Part shown: positions 1 to 10,863 of the stretch, one piece after another
Position numbering within the stretch: position 1 is the first letter of the stretch
How the letters are laid out: each line of letters opens with the position of its first letter
Assembly (NCBI GenBank): GCA_963809765.1
Contig: CAWEKT010000003.1
Span: forward strand, 1,116,001 to 1,180,000
Origin: JACVRM01 sp963809765
GTDB lineage: Bacteria > Actinomycetota > Thermoleophilia > Gaiellales > Gaiellaceae
DNA length: 64,000 nucleotides
Direction of reading: 5' to 3'
Notes under the pieces: generated by a model
What the model was told of the DNA's origin: nothing
What the model saw: the letters and a program-made list of their open reading frames with translations, nothing else
Databases searched by the model: none
Made by a program: the position numbers and the translations under genes

Positions 1-2
1 GC

Positions 3-197
3 CCGAACGACGAGTGGGCCGGGAGCCGCATCGAGACGTTCCACTCACGGGAGCAGACACTCGAGCTGCTGGCCGGGTTCGCGCTCGAGCGCTTCGAGGA
101 GGTCGAAGCGGACGGCCACACCGCGACGGGCACGCCGAAGCACTGGCACGTCTTCCACGTCATCGCCCGCCGGGAGGCGGGCGACACTGCCGTCTAG
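3..197 (+). CDS. SAM-dependent methyltransferase, C-terminal fragment
   Basis: The frame is open from the window edge and encodes the last 64 residues of a protein whose start lies upstream of the window. It ends with a segment reading KHWHVFHVIARR, which resembles the final beta-strands of class I SAM-dependent methyltransferases of the TehB-like type. The cofactor-binding motifs would lie outside the window, so substrate and exact family cannot be judged. Its TAG stop shares the tetranucleotide CTAG with the stop of the convergent MBL-fold gene on the other strand. Confidence 0.55.
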   Translation, partial: PNDEWAGSRIETFHSREQTLELLAGFALERFEEVEADGHTATGTPKHWHVFHVIARREAGDTAV

Positions 198-1081
198 GAG
201 AGCCGCCCGTCCGCGGCCAGCGTGACCGAGCCCGCGCGCAGCTCGATCTCCATGCCTTCTCGCGCCGCCTCGGGCGGCGGGCCGCCGGCGCCGTCCCAGA
301 GCTCGCTGGCCCGCAGCGCAAGCTGCCCGAGCTCGTCGTCCTCGCGCCAGGGGTCGTGGTGGAAGAGCACCAGCCGGCGAGCCGCCGCCTTGCGCGCGAA
401 CGTGACCGCGTCGGCGACGCTCGAGTGACCCCAGCCCACGCGCTCGCTGTACTCGTCCTCGGTGAACTGGGCGTCGTGGAGGAGCACGTCGACGTCGGCG
501 GCGAGCGCCCGGCCGGGAATCCAGTCGGGCGGTAGACGCTCCAGCTCGACGCCGATTGCGGGCTCGTGGTCGGGGATGTAGGCAAGCGACCCGCCGGGTC
601 CGTCGAGGCGGTAGCCCAGAGTCGGCCCGGGGTGCGAGACGAGCTCGGCCCGGATCGTCACGCCGCCGAGCTCCCACGGCTCCTCGGGCACGTCGTGGAA
701 GGTCAGCTGGGCCGGGATGTCGGAGAGGTCGATCGGAAAGAGCGGCGGTGACAGATAGCGGGCGATGCGCTCGTCGAGCGACCGTGTGACCGAGGCCGGC
801 CCCCAGATGTGCATCGTGGTCTCCGGCTCCCAGATCGGCAGGAAGAAGCCGAGCCCCTCGAGATGGTCGAGGTGCAGGTGCGTGAGCAGCAGGTGAATCC
901 GGTCGACGGGCTCCTGGCGGAGCCGCTCGCCGAGCGCACGCAGGCCGGTACCTGCGTCGAGGATGAGCAGCGTGCCGTCGTCGGTCCGAACCTCGACGCA
1001 CGACGTGTTTCCGCCGTACGCGATCGTCTGCTTTCCCGGAGCTGCCAGCGAGCCGCGGCAGCCCCAGACGGTAACGCGCAC
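194..1081 (-). CDS. MBL-fold metallohydrolase
   Basis: This is a complete 295-residue protein starting at GTG. It carries the metallo-beta-lactamase-fold metal site THLHLDH (residues 67-73), an N-terminal GGNTSCVEV strand typical of RNase Z-like and PqsE-like hydrolases, a later DVLLHDAQFT segment and a GWGHSSVADA stretch that supplies further metal ligands, and a C-terminal LFHHDP. It is predicted to be a cytoplasmic two-metal hydrolase; the substrate (phosphodiester, thioester or other) cannot be told from sequence. The start is 7 nt after the stop of the upstream PAS-domain gene on the same strand, so the two are probably cotranscribed. Confidence 0.85.
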   Translation of the reverse strand: MRVTVWGCRGSLAAPGKQTIAYGGNTSCVEVRTDDGTLLILDAGTGLRALGERLRQEPVDRIHLLLTHLHLDHLEGLGFFLPIWEPETTMHIWGPASVTRSLDERIARYLSPPLFPIDLSDIPAQLTFHDVPEEPWELGGVTIRAELVSHPGPTLGYRLDGPGGSLAYIPDHEPAIGVELERLPPDWIPGRALAADVDVLLHDAQFTEDEYSERVGWGHSSVADAVTFARKAAARRLVLFHHDPWREDDELGQLALRASELWDGAGGPPPEAAREGMEIELRAGSVTLAADGRLS

Positions 1082-1088
1082 CGCCGCC

Positions 1089-1494
1089 CTACTCCTCGCG
1101 CGCTTCCCAGAAGATCGCGACGAGGCCCTCGGGCTCCTCGCCGCCCGTCAGCAGCGGGAACGCCGTCACCGACACGGTCCGCCAGACTCCGTCCAGCCCT
1201 CTCAGCCGGTGGGTGCCGTGCGCCGGGCGCCGTTCGAGCAGCGCGATGCCGGCCGGCAGCTCGATCCAGATCGATCGGCCGGCCTTCGAGATCCTGGGTC
1301 GTGAAGTGGTCGGCCCACGCCTCGGCGGACAGCTCGCCGGCCTCGGCGTAGGTCTGGCCGAGGATCTCCTCGGCGGGCTCGTTGTAGAAGACGAGCCGCC
1401 CGTCGGGGTCCGCGATGAACATCGGCATCGACAGCTGCGAGGCGAACTCGCGCGCCAGGATCAGGACGAGGCTCTTCTGCCGCCGGATCGCCAC
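1089..1494 (-). CDS. PAS-domain protein (frame broken once)
   Basis: The N-terminal part (from GTG at 1494) reads as a PAS sensor fold: MPMFIADPDGRLVFYNEPA followed by EEILGQTYAEAGELS. Near 1270-1276 the frame shifts; the continuation in the next frame (WIELPAGIALLERR, then VSVTAFPLL and IFWEAREE) supplies the expected second half and ends at TAG. The reconstructed protein is about 134 residues with a PAS domain and no output domain. It may sense a small ligand and act through a partner. The single-base break is probably an assembly indel. A TAGCCT box lies about 9 nt before the start. Confidence 0.7.
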
Positions 1495-1544
1495 GACCTG
1501 CGCAGGCTACTCCCCGACGACCCTGGATCGCACGCGCTTGCCGG

Positions 1545-1901
1545 CTAGCGCGTGATGTCGACGACGCAGAAGCGGTTGCCTTCGGGGTCGGCGAGGATGA
1601 CATAGTCGGCGTCCGGCGGGCGCTTGTCCCAGTGGACCTCGGTGGCGCCCAGCCCGATCAACCGCCGAACCTCGCCCGGTTGGTCTTCGGTGTAGAGGTC
1701 GAGGTGAAGACGCGGAGGAATCTCCAGGCTCGATCGCACCTGATCGAGTGAGAGGTTCGGCCCAACGCCGTCCTTCGGGCGCAGCAGCACGAAATCGTGG
1801 CTGTCACCGGGCCGCCGCTCGTAGCCGAGCGCCTCCTCCCAGAACGCAGCCTGGCGCTGCAGATCGTCGACGCGCAGCACGATCGAGCCGATGCGCAGCA
1901 C
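1545..1901 (-). CDS. VOC-family (glyoxalase/bleomycin resistance-like) protein
   Basis: This is a complete 118-residue protein with the vicinal-oxygen-chelate pattern: an N-terminal IGSIVLRVDDLQRQAAFWEEAL module and a C-terminal DADYVILADPEGNRFCVVD module. This is half of the usual paired-module fold repeated once, so the active site would form within the monomer or in a dimer. The substrate is unknown. The GTG start has no Shine-Dalgarno sequence but a TAGGGT box sits 6 nt upstream, suggesting a leaderless transcript. Confidence 0.85.
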   Translation of the reverse strand: MLRIGSIVLRVDDLQRQAAFWEEALGYERRPGDSHDFVLLRPKDGVGPNLSLDQVRSSLEIPPRLHLDLYTEDQPGEVRRLIGLGATEVHWDKRPPDADYVILADPEGNRFCVVDITR

Positions 1902-1907
1902 ACGGCG

Positions 1908-1913
1908 ACCCTA
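1908..1913 (-). promoter_or_regulatory. Candidate -10 box of a leaderless promoter (VOC gene)
   Basis: TAGGGT on the minus strand is followed by 6 nt and then the GTG start of the VOC gene at 1901. No Shine-Dalgarno sequence is present. Confidence 0.45.
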
Positions 1914-1951
1914 GCGCGCGCAGCGCTCGGGCAAAGCCAGCCGGCAGACAG

Positions 1952-2606
1952 CTAGGACGTCGCGAGACCGACGGGGCAGCAACGCCGGTTCCGCCCAGGC
2001 CGCAGTAGCCGTTCGGGTTCTTGGCCAGGTACTGCTGGTGGTACGGCTCGGCGTAGTAGAACGGCCCTGCGTCGGCGATCTCCGTGGTGATCTCGCCGTA
2101 GCCGGCGGCCGAGAGCTCGCGCTGGTACATGTCGCGAGTCGCCTCCGCGGCCGCCCGCTGCTCCTCGTTCGCGACGTAGACGGCCGAGCGGTACTGCGTG
2201 CCGACGTCGTTGCCCTGGCGCATGCCCTGCGTGGGGTCGTGCCCCTCCCAGAAGAGGCGAAGAATCTCCTCGCGCGACGGTGCGGTCCGGGTCCCAGACG
2301 ACCAGCACGACCTCGGTGTGTCCCGTGCGGGCGCTGCACACCTCCTCGTACGTCGGGTTCGGCGTGTGGCCGCCCGCGTAGCCGACGGCGGTCGTGTAGA
2401 CGCCCGGGCGCCTGCCAGAAGATTCGCTCCGCGCCCCAGAAGCAGCCCATGCCGACCACGAGCTGCTCGTAGCCCTCTGGAAACGGCGGCGTCAGCGGCG
2501 TCCCGAGCACGTCGTGCCGCTCGGGCAGCGGCATCGTCGCGTCCCGGCCAGGGAGTGCGTCCGCAGCGTCGACGAGCTCGGTCTTGTGGCGCTGGAACAG
2601 GCGCAA
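1952..2606 (-). CDS. msrA: Peptide-methionine (S)-S-oxide reductase MsrA (frame broken three times)
   Basis: MsrA repairs the S epimer of methionine sulfoxide in proteins. The catalytic motif GMGCFWG is clear, as are the downstream conserved blocks VYTTAVGYAGGHTPNPTYEEVC, GHTEVVLVVWDP, and EEQRAAAEATRDMYQ, and the ending NPNGYCGLGGTG with PVGLATS. These lie in three different frames, with breaks near 2410, 2275 and 1985. The TTG at 2606 is a reasonable start because GAGGAGG lies about 8 nt upstream, inside the end of msrB. The gene overlaps or abuts msrB as an operon. Conserved residues survive on both sides of every break, so sequencing indels are more likely than gene decay. Confidence 0.85.
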
Positions 2607-2608
2607 TT

Positions 2609-3003
2609 TCAGTCCTCCTCGAGTTTCAGGGCTGCGGAGTTGATGCAGTAGCGCACGCCCGTCGGATGCGGGCCGTCCGGGAAGACGATGGCCCAGGTGA
2701 CCACCGCAGCTGGAGCACATCACCTCGGTGCGCACCATGCCGTGGCTCGAGTCGACCTCCTCGTCGATCGCTCCGTCACCCGCCGGCGCGTAGAACGCCG
2801 GCCAGCCGCACCCGGAGTCGTACTTCGCCTCCGAGGAGAACAGGACGGCCCCGCAGCCGGCGCAGCGATACGTGCCTTCCTCGAAGGTGTGGTCGTACTC
2901 GCCCGTGAACGGCGCCTCGGTGCCCTTCTGGCGCAGGACCCGATACTGCTCCGGGCGTCAGCTCTGCGCGCCACTGCTCGTCGGTCTTCTGAATCTTTGG
3001 CAT
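2609..3003 (-). CDS. msrB: Peptide-methionine (R)-S-oxide reductase MsrB (frame broken twice)
   Basis: MsrB reduces methionine-R-sulfoxide and complements MsrA encoded just downstream. The protein starts MPKIQKTDEQWRAELTP, then continues in a second frame as EQYRVLRQ with the zinc-binding pairs CAGC and CSSC, and ends VFPDGPHPTG, RYCINSAALKLEED in a third frame. The breaks are at about 2955 (an extra C in the run before GGAG) and about 2685. The catalytic cysteine is in RYCINS. Reconstructed length is about 131 residues, normal for the family. Confidence 0.85.
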
Positions 3004-3049
3004 GCATCCAGTCTGCCGGTCCGCAGTGGCCCAGTGCGTGAACGGGCTC

Positions 3050-4419
3050 TTACAAACGGCTCTTGAGCGGCACGAGCCCGGCAGGCGCCAGCCGCGCGAT
3101 TCCGATCGCGAGCGCGGCTCGGCTTCCGGCCCGCGTCCTCGGCACGCTCCTTCGCCCGCACGGCGCCCTGCACGACGCGGCCGCCGAGATAGCGCACCGG
3201 CTCGGGCGGGAAGCGCGCCGGCGGGTCGCCGACGATCGGCCACGCCTCGTCCCGGCCGAGCGCGAGCTCGCTGAGGATGCGCCCCGCGAGATGCGACGGA
3301 CCGACGCCGTTCCCTGAATAGCCGGCACAGGCCAGCAGGTCGGGGCGGCCGCCGAGGCGGCTGATGAACGGCACGCCGTTCAGCGAGCGGTCGATCGGCC
3401 CCTGCCAGCTGGCCGCGACCGGAACCTCCGCAAGCTGCGGGAACAGCCAGCGCAGGCTCTGCTCGACCACATGGCGCTGGGGCGAGGGGCCGTCGAAGCG
3501 CGCGCCGACCTCATGGCCGAAGCCAAGCGTGCCGCCGCCCTTGCCGAGCGCGACGCGGCCGTCGTGCGTCGGCCGGTGGTAGTGGACGAGCAGCCGCGAG
3601 TCCGAGACGCACGGCCCCTCGGCGCGAACGAGCTCCGGGGCGGGCTCGGTCACGACGATGTCGCTCGAGACGGTCACGAGCGACCGGCGCAGCTCGCGGA
3701 CGGAGATCGCCCACGCTCCGGTGGCGACGACGACCTGCTCGGCCGTCACGGAGCCGGAGGCCGTGCGGACGCGGGGCGGGCGCGACCGCTCGAGGGCGGT
3801 CACGGACGAGTGCTCGTGCACGCGCACCCCGCGCTCGCGTGCGACGCGGCGCAGGCCGCGGGCGAGCAGGGCCGGCTGCACGGTGGCGCCGGAGGCCTCC
3901 CAGACGCCCGCCAGGTAGCGATCCGAGCCGGCCCGCTCGGCGACCTGCTCCCGCGAGAGCACGGTGAACGGCTCCTCGCCGGCCGCGGCAAGCGCCTCGA
4001 CCACCGGCTCCCAGGCGCCGATCTGCGCCTCGTTCGTCGCGCTCCACAGCCAGCCGGTGTCCCGGTAGCGCGCGTCGATCCCGTGCTCGCGGCAGAACGC
4101 GCCGATCGCCGACACCGACTCGGCGGACGCGCGCGCCAGCCTCAGCGCCGCCTCGAGGCCGTACAGCTTCTTCAGCGTCCCGAACTTCGACCACCAGGAA
4201 AGCACGAAGCCGCCGTTTCGCCCGCTGGCCCCGCCGCCGCACACTCCCGACTCGAGCAGGACGACGTCTGCGCCCCGCCTCGGCGAGGTTGAGGGCGGTC
4301 CAGAGGCCCGTGTAGCCGCCGCCAACGACGCAGACGTCGGCGCGAGCCTCACCTTCGAGCGGCGGCGCATCGTTCTCGCCGGTAAGCGCCTCGTCGAGCC
4401 AGAGCGAGAGCGTTGTCAT
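3050..4419 (-). CDS. FAD-dependent amine/amino-acid oxidoreductase (DadA/PuuB-like), frame broken twice
   Basis: The N-terminus has a classic dinucleotide-binding fold (ADVCVVGGGYTGLWTALNLAEAG), continuing after a break near 4290 with VVLLESGVCGGGASGRNGGF. The body contains the substrate-domain features of the D-amino-acid oxidase superfamily and a C-terminal FAD contact, DLLACAGYSGNGVGPSHLAGR. A second break near 3115 moves the ending to ALAIGIARLAPAGLVPLKSRL. The closest described relatives by architecture are gamma-glutamylputrescine oxidase-type enzymes, which oxidise a primary or secondary amine to an aldehyde. The neighbouring semialdehyde dehydrogenase and omega-aminotransferase make a catabolic role plausible. 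Substrate is not established. Confidence 0.75.
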
Positions 4420-4437
4420 GTCCGTAACCCGAAAGTC

Positions 4438-4488
4438 GGGTCAGTCCCCAGCGATCGACGCGTGGCGTCGATCGCTGGGGACAGACCC
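4438..4488. repeat. Palindromic intergenic repeat with GGGTC-GTCCC ends
   Basis: A perfect 18-bp inverted repeat (4444-4461 and 4465-4482) with a GTG loop is extended by outer arms GGGTC and GACCC around an A-A mismatch. It fills the gap between mmsA and the FAD oxidoreductase. A second element with the same termini lies at 38828-38879. It could act as a strong RNA hairpin between the two minus-strand genes. Confidence 0.8.
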
Positions 4489-4512
4489 CTCGGCGACGAC
4501 GAGCGTCACCGA

Positions 4513-6042
<1,530 letters not shown>

Positions 6043-6119
6043 CGCTACCTCCTCGCTCCTGAGCCTGGAGAGTAACCCTCCAGGCCGTTCGCGGCCGGTC
6101 GACGACGTGGCGGTGCGCC

Positions 6120-7323
6120 TCAGGCAGGGAGGGTCGCGCGAACGACCCGGCCGGAGCAGCGAATCGCCCCGGCAGGCCGGTCGGCGGCGCGTGCCCAGGC
6201 CCGCATGGACTCGCAGAGGCGCAGGGTCGCGCCCCTCACGCTCGACGAGCGTCATCGTCAGCACCGCACGCGTGCCGCGTTTCCAGACTGCGGCATCGCC
6301 ACCCGCCCAGGCCTCGGCGCGGCGGCGTGGCGTCGACAGCGCCCGCGACCGCCGGTTGCCGGGGGCCTCGAAGAGGAACAGGAGGTCGGTCGCCCCCACG
6401 GCGGTCCGGTCGATGCGACGCCAGCCGCTCCCAGGCGAGCTCGGCGCGGGCACCACGGCGGCACGCTCGCCGGCGAAGTACCTGGACGGGAAGAGAATCT
6501 GCGCGGTCGTCGTCGGCGGCCGGCGGTACGCACGATCGACCGCAGCCCAGCCGCCGCGACGGTAGAGGGCGCAGACGAACGCGCTCCCCGCGGTGTACGG
6601 GAACGCCTCGCTGGCCTCGATGTAGTACGGCAGCTGGCCCGTGATCCAGCCGCCGGCCAGAAGCGGCGCGACTGCGGGCAGGTTGGCGCGCGCGTACGCC
6701 TCGGTCATCAGCATCGCGTCGCCCTCGACGAGGCCCGCCTCGGCGAAGTCCCGGTCCTCCAGCCCGTCCGGCGTCTCGAGGTCCGGGTCGCCGGGCAGTC
6801 CGAGCCGCTGGTCGGCCAGGGCGTGCACGAGCTCGTGGGCGAGCGTGATGCGCTCGAACTCGTCGAGCCGGCTCACCGCGTCCGAGAGCACCACCAGTGC
6901 GCGCGTGCGCGGGTCGTAGTAGCCAGCGGTCTCGGTGGAGAGGACACGCTTCGCCAGCGCCAGGAGATCGGTGTCCCGCGGGATGGCGCCGAGGGCCACC
7001 AGAGCCCGCTCGCTGGCCTCGATCTCCCCGAGCGGGACCTCGCGGTCGAACTCCGTGCGGATCCGCTGCGACAGCTGCGCCTGCTGGAGGTAGAGCGGCT
7101 TCGGCAGCCGCCTGAACCGCAGCGTGCGCAGACGCTCGACCTCGCGTGCGATGCCCTCGAGCCTCCCTGGGTTGGCACCGGCGCCGCGTCCGGCGATCAG
7201 CTCCGCACAGGGCTTGGACCTCGCAGGCGCCGTCGGGACAGCGGCGTCCTCCTCGCCGGAGCACGCCGCACCACCGAGCGCTGCCGCCGCGAGGGTGAGG
7301 CTCAGCACAGCTGTACGGATCAC
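6120..7323 (-). CDS. Secreted lipoprotein with HExxH zinc-protease motif (frame broken once)
   Basis: A signal peptide ends in a lipobox-like LGGAAC, so the protein is probably anchored outside the membrane. The mid region has HELVHAL preceded by ERITLA, a typical zincin HExxH site, and downstream EAGLVEGDAMLMTEAY, which may supply a third ligand. There is no close match to a named peptidase that I recognise. The frame breaks near 6237; the correct ending (GATLRLCESMRAW, then VVRATLPA) lies in the next frame and stops at 6120. Without this correction the frame runs into mmsA, which is an artefact. GTG at 7323 has GGGAGGAG just upstream. Reconstructed length is about 400 residues. Confidence 0.65.
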
Positions 7324-7418
7324 GGCTCCTCCCAGATGAGCGAGATGCGGGTCGTCGACGCGATCGTCGGTCCCGTCTTCGGACCGTACGTCACGTCCCT
7401 GCCGCTCGTCTACGCGCC

Positions 7419-8030
7419 TCAGCCGAGCAGGCTGGGCAGCCAACGGCGCACTGCTTCGCTCACTGCCACCGTGGCGGTCTTCAGGCCATGGTCGCCTTGA
7501 ACCTGGACCACCGTCCGGCCGGGCCGGGAAAGCGGCATCCCGAACGGGTCGCTCGCGCCCTGAACGACCAGCGTCGGGACCGTCACGGCGTCGAGCTCGG
7601 CGAGGCGGCTCTTTTCGGGCCGGCCCGGAGGATGCACCGGGAAGGCGAGGCACAGCACCCCGATCGCTCCCGCGTCCTTGGCCGTCCGGCACGCGACTCG
7701 CGCACCGAGCGACCGGCCTCCCACAGCAAGCGCGAGGGCGCGCAGCTCCCGCCCGCGAAGCCGGCCTACGACTGCCAGCCATGAGGCGTCGAGGTGCGGT
7801 GCCGGCGCCGGAGAGCGTCGTCCAGCGACATGGTAAGGCTGCTCCACCAGGGCCACAGTCACGCGCTCGGCGAGCGCCGCCTTCGTCGCCGCCACGATGT
7901 CCGGAGCGCCGACCCCGCCGCCCGCGCCGTGTCCCAGTACCAGCCCGGCACACGGATCATTCACGGCATACAGGTGGACGCGAGCCTGGCCGTGAGGTGT
8001 GTCGACATCGAGCAAGCGGGGCTCGGGCAC
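7419..8030 (-). CDS. Alpha/beta hydrolase (dienelactone hydrolase/KANL3-Tex30 type)
   Basis: This protein of about 203 residues has the oxyanion strand GLVLGHGAGGG, the nucleophile elbow VGGRSLGARVA, an acid in TLVVQGASDPFG and the catalytic histidine in QGDHGLKT. This order and the small size match the Tex30/KANL3-type hydrolase family, mostly of unknown substrate. The start is uncertain: GTG at 8030 and TTG at 8015 are both possible and neither has a good ribosome site. The region overlaps the promoter of the divergent aminotransferase, so the two genes share a very short control region. Confidence 0.7.
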   Translation of the reverse strand: MPEPRLLDVDTPHGQARVHLYAVNDPCAGLVLGHGAGGGVGAPDIVAATKAALAERVTVALVEQPYHVAGRRSPAPAPHLDASWLAVVGRLRGRELRALALAVGGRSLGARVACRTAKDAGAIGVLCLAFPVHPPGRPEKSRLAELDAVTVPTLVVQGASDPFGMPLSRPGRTVVQVQGDHGLKTATVAVSEAVRRWLPSLLG

Positions 8031-8035
8031 GACGG

Positions 8036-8041
8036 TAGGAT
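8036..8041 (+). promoter_or_regulatory. Candidate -10 box of a leaderless promoter (aminotransferase)
   Basis: TAGGAT ends 7 nt before the ATG at 8049. This spacing would put transcription start at or next to the start codon. Confidence 0.4.
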
Positions 8042-8048
8042 CGCGCCC

Positions 8049-9402
8049 ATGGCCATCGTCGGCGCCGACCGGGAGACCGCCGAGCGAATTCGCGAGCTCG
8101 ACAAGCGGTACGTCCTGCACTCGTGGTCGGTGCAGAACCAGATCTCGCCCATGCCGGTCGCCGGTGCGGAGGGCCGCTACTTCTGGGACTACGACGGCAA
8201 CCGCTACCTCGACTTCGCGTCGCAGCTCGTCAACGTGTCGATCGGGCACCAGCACCCGCGCATGGTGGCGGCGATCAAGGAGCAGGCCGAACGGCTGTGC
8301 ACCATCGGTCCCGGCATGGCCGAGGAGAACCGCGCCGAGCTCGCGCGGCTCCTCGCCGAGGTGACGCCGGGCGACCTGACCATGTCGTTCTTCACGAACG
8401 GCGGCGCCGAGGCGAACGAGAACGCGATCAAGCTGGCGCGCTGGTACACCGGCCGCCACAAGGTCATCGCGCGCTACCGCTCCTACCACGGTGCGACCGC
8501 AGGTGCCATCACGCTCACGGGCGACCCGCGACGCTGGCCCGCCGAGCCCGGGATTCCCGGCGTCGTGCGGATGCTCGACCCGTACACGTACCGCTGCCCC
8601 GCGGGCCATCCCGATCCCTGCCCGGTTTGCACCGGCGGGCCGCACCTCGAGGAGATCCTCCAGTACGAGGGCCCCGACACCGTCGCAGCCGTGATCATGG
8701 AGACGATCGTCGGGACGAACGGCGTAATCGTCCCGCCGGACGGCTACCTGCAGTCGATCCGCGAGGTCTGCGACCGCCACGGCATCCTGCTGATCTTCGA
8801 CGAGGTGATGGCCGGCTTCGGCCGCTCGGGCCGCTGGTTCGCGTGCGAGCACTGGGACGTCGTCCCGGACATCCTCACGGTCGCGAAAGGGATCAACTCC
8901 GGCTATGTGCCGCTCGGCGCGATGATCGTCAACCAGCGCCTCGCGGACTGGGTCCGCGACCAGTTCTTCGCGGGCGGGCTGACCTACTCGGGGCACGTGC
9001 TCGCGTGCGCATCGGCCGTCGCCTCGATCGAGACGTTCCGGGAGGAGCGCATCGTCGAGAACGCCGCCACCCTCGGCGACTACCTCGCCGAGGAGCTGCC
9101 CCGGCTCGCCGAGCGTCACCCGTCGATCGGCGAGGTGCGCGGCCGCGGGCTCTTCTGGGGGCTGGAGCTCGTTCGAAACCGCGAGACGCGCGAGCCGCTC
9201 GTGCCGTTCAACGCCTCCGGCGAGGCGGCGGCCCCGGTCGTCCGCGCTGGCCAAGGAGGCGATGCAGCGCGGGCTCTACCTCTTCGTGCACTGGAACGTC
9301 GTCATGATCGCGCCGCCGCTGACGATCACCCGCGACGAGCTGGACGAGGGTCTGACCGCCCTGAGCGAGGCGCTCGCCGTCGCCGACGAGCTCGCCGCGT
9401 AG
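8049..9402 (+). CDS. Class III PLP-dependent aminotransferase (frame broken once)
   Basis: Fold-type I aminotransferase of the ornithine/omega-amino-acid class. Visible are FFTNGGAEANENAIKLAR (cofactor phosphate region), LLIFDEVMAGFGRSG (aspartate that contacts the PLP ring), and ILTVAKGINSGYVPLGA, whose lysine forms the Schiff base. A cysteine-rich insert CPAGHPDPCPVC near the middle is unusual and may bind a metal. Near 9235 one extra base breaks the frame; the true ending LYLFVHWNVVMIAPPLTITRDE reads on in the next frame. Activity would be transfer of an omega-amino group (for example from beta-alanine or a polyamine derivative) to a keto acid, fitting the adjacent semialdehyde dehydrogenase. 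Substrate is inferred from context only. Confidence 0.82.
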
Positions 9403-9440
9403 CCGGTAAGACCGGCGCGTCCCGCGACACAAAGACAGCA

Positions 9441-10036
9441 ATGCCCGAAGTTGTCTTCTCCGGTGTCCCCCTCTGTACGCTGCCGGGCCGCGTCATGACG
9501 CCGCGGCCGGCGACCGAGCAGCTGGTCGACTTCGCCGCGCGTGGGCCGGCGGGCGCCGCGTGCGGGTGGCCGACGTCGGCACAGGCTCGGGGGCAATCGC
9601 CGTCGCGCTCGCGCAGGCGTGCCCCGAGGCTGAGATCTGGGCGACGGACACCTCGTCGCCCGCCGTCGCGCTCGCCCGTCTGAACGCCTGGCGTGCAGGC
9701 GTCGACGATCGCGTCCACGTCCTCGACGGCGACCTGCTCGGGCCGGTTCCTGGCGGCATGGATCTCGTGCTCGCGAACCTCCCCTACCTCCCGCTCGCCG
9801 AGCGCCGTCGGTACCCCGACCTCAGCGACGAGCCCGTCGAGGCTGCCTTCGCCTGGGGCGACGGCCTCGGCCCCTACCGGCGGCTGCTCGCCGCGGCCGA
9901 GGAGCGACTCGTCCCGGGCGGCGTGCTCGCCCTGCAGCTGCACGGCTGCGTCGAGTCGGCAACACGGGAGGAACTGCAGCTTCTGCGCCGCCGGATCGTC
10001 GCTCCCGCCGACGACTCGCTGGCAGTCGCGGTCTAG
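9441..10036 (+). CDS. HemK/PrmC-like class I methyltransferase (frame broken once)
   Basis: The SAM-binding motif VADVGTGSGAIAVALA and the NLPYLP motif (equivalent to the NPPY catalytic signature of the PrmC/HemK family) identify an N-methyltransferase acting on a planar amide or amine. The N-terminal part MPEVVFSGVPLCTLPGRVMTPRPATEQLVD also matches the linker of this family (R-x-x-T-E). The frame shifts near 9545. It is shorter than PrmC, lacking the N-terminal helical domain that recognises release factors, so the target may differ. ATG at 9441 was chosen because it opens the conserved segment. Confidence 0.72.
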
Positions 10037-10153
10037 GCAGCGCGGCGGCAGTCGACGCGCGACGCGCCCGGACCCCGTACCCTCACGGCGTCCGAGGCGT
10101 GCTTACGAGCCGCGACAACCCTGAACCGTCCGCCGCGACCGTCACCGACGATC

Positions 10154-10844
10154 GTGTCGTCGCAGGCCCTCGACACCGCGGCCCGAGCCGGTTCTCGCAG
10201 TGGACGATCCGCCGCAGGAGTCATCGCCTGGGGCTTCCGCGCCGTCGCCTACGTGCTGGCCGGGCGCACGGTTCGATTCATGACGCCGCTCCCTGACGGG
10301 CCGCAGCGGCTCTACTACGCCAACCACTCGAGCCACATCGACTTCCTCCTGGTCTGGTCGGCCTTGCCGCACCTGCTGCGGCGCCGCACGCGCCCGGTGG
10401 CGGGCCGCGACTACTGGACCCGGTCGCGGCTCAAGCAGTACCTGTCCGAGGAGGTCTTCGGAGCCGTCCTCATCGAGCGGCCGGGCAGCGACGGCGCAAG
10501 CGCGCGAAACGGCGCCGGGCTCCAGCCGGTGTTACGACGCGCTCGACGAGGGCGACTCGCTCATCTTCTTCCCCGAGGGCACACGGAACCTCGGCGAGGG
10601 GGTCGGGCCGTTCAAGAGCGGCCTCTACTACCTCGTCCGCGCGCACCCGGCGGTCGAGCTCGTCCCCGTGCGGATCGGCGGCGCGAAGAAGGTGCTCGCC
10701 AAGGGGCAGAACGTGCCGATCCCGCGGAACTCGTGGGCCGTCTTCGGCTCGCCACTGCGGCTCGAGGGCGACGAGCCGAAGGACGAGTTCCTCGCTCGCG
10801 CGCGCGCGGCGATCCTCGAGCTCCCGGCGCTCGGCGGCGACTAG
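10154..10844 (+). CDS. Lysophospholipid acyltransferase family protein (PlsC-like), frame broken once
   Basis: The acyltransferase signature NHSSHIDF (NHx4D catalytic motif) is near residue 55 and FFPEGTRN (glycerophosphate-binding motif) follows in the next frame after a break near 10500. The ending PIPRNSWAVFGSPLRLEG is usual for 1-acyl-glycerol-3-phosphate acyltransferases. The protein would transfer an acyl chain from acyl-ACP or acyl-CoA to a lysolipid at the inner membrane. GTG at 10154 is the most upstream reasonable start but has no obvious ribosome site. The gene is convergent with the following PLP enzyme. Confidence 0.75.
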
Positions 10845-10863
10845 TAGGAGGGCTTGGCGGCGA

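Noticed and set aside
2609..3003. Programmed frameshifting in msrA/msrB
   Set aside because: No slippery heptamer plus pseudoknot is visible, and similar breaks occur in dozens of unrelated genes.
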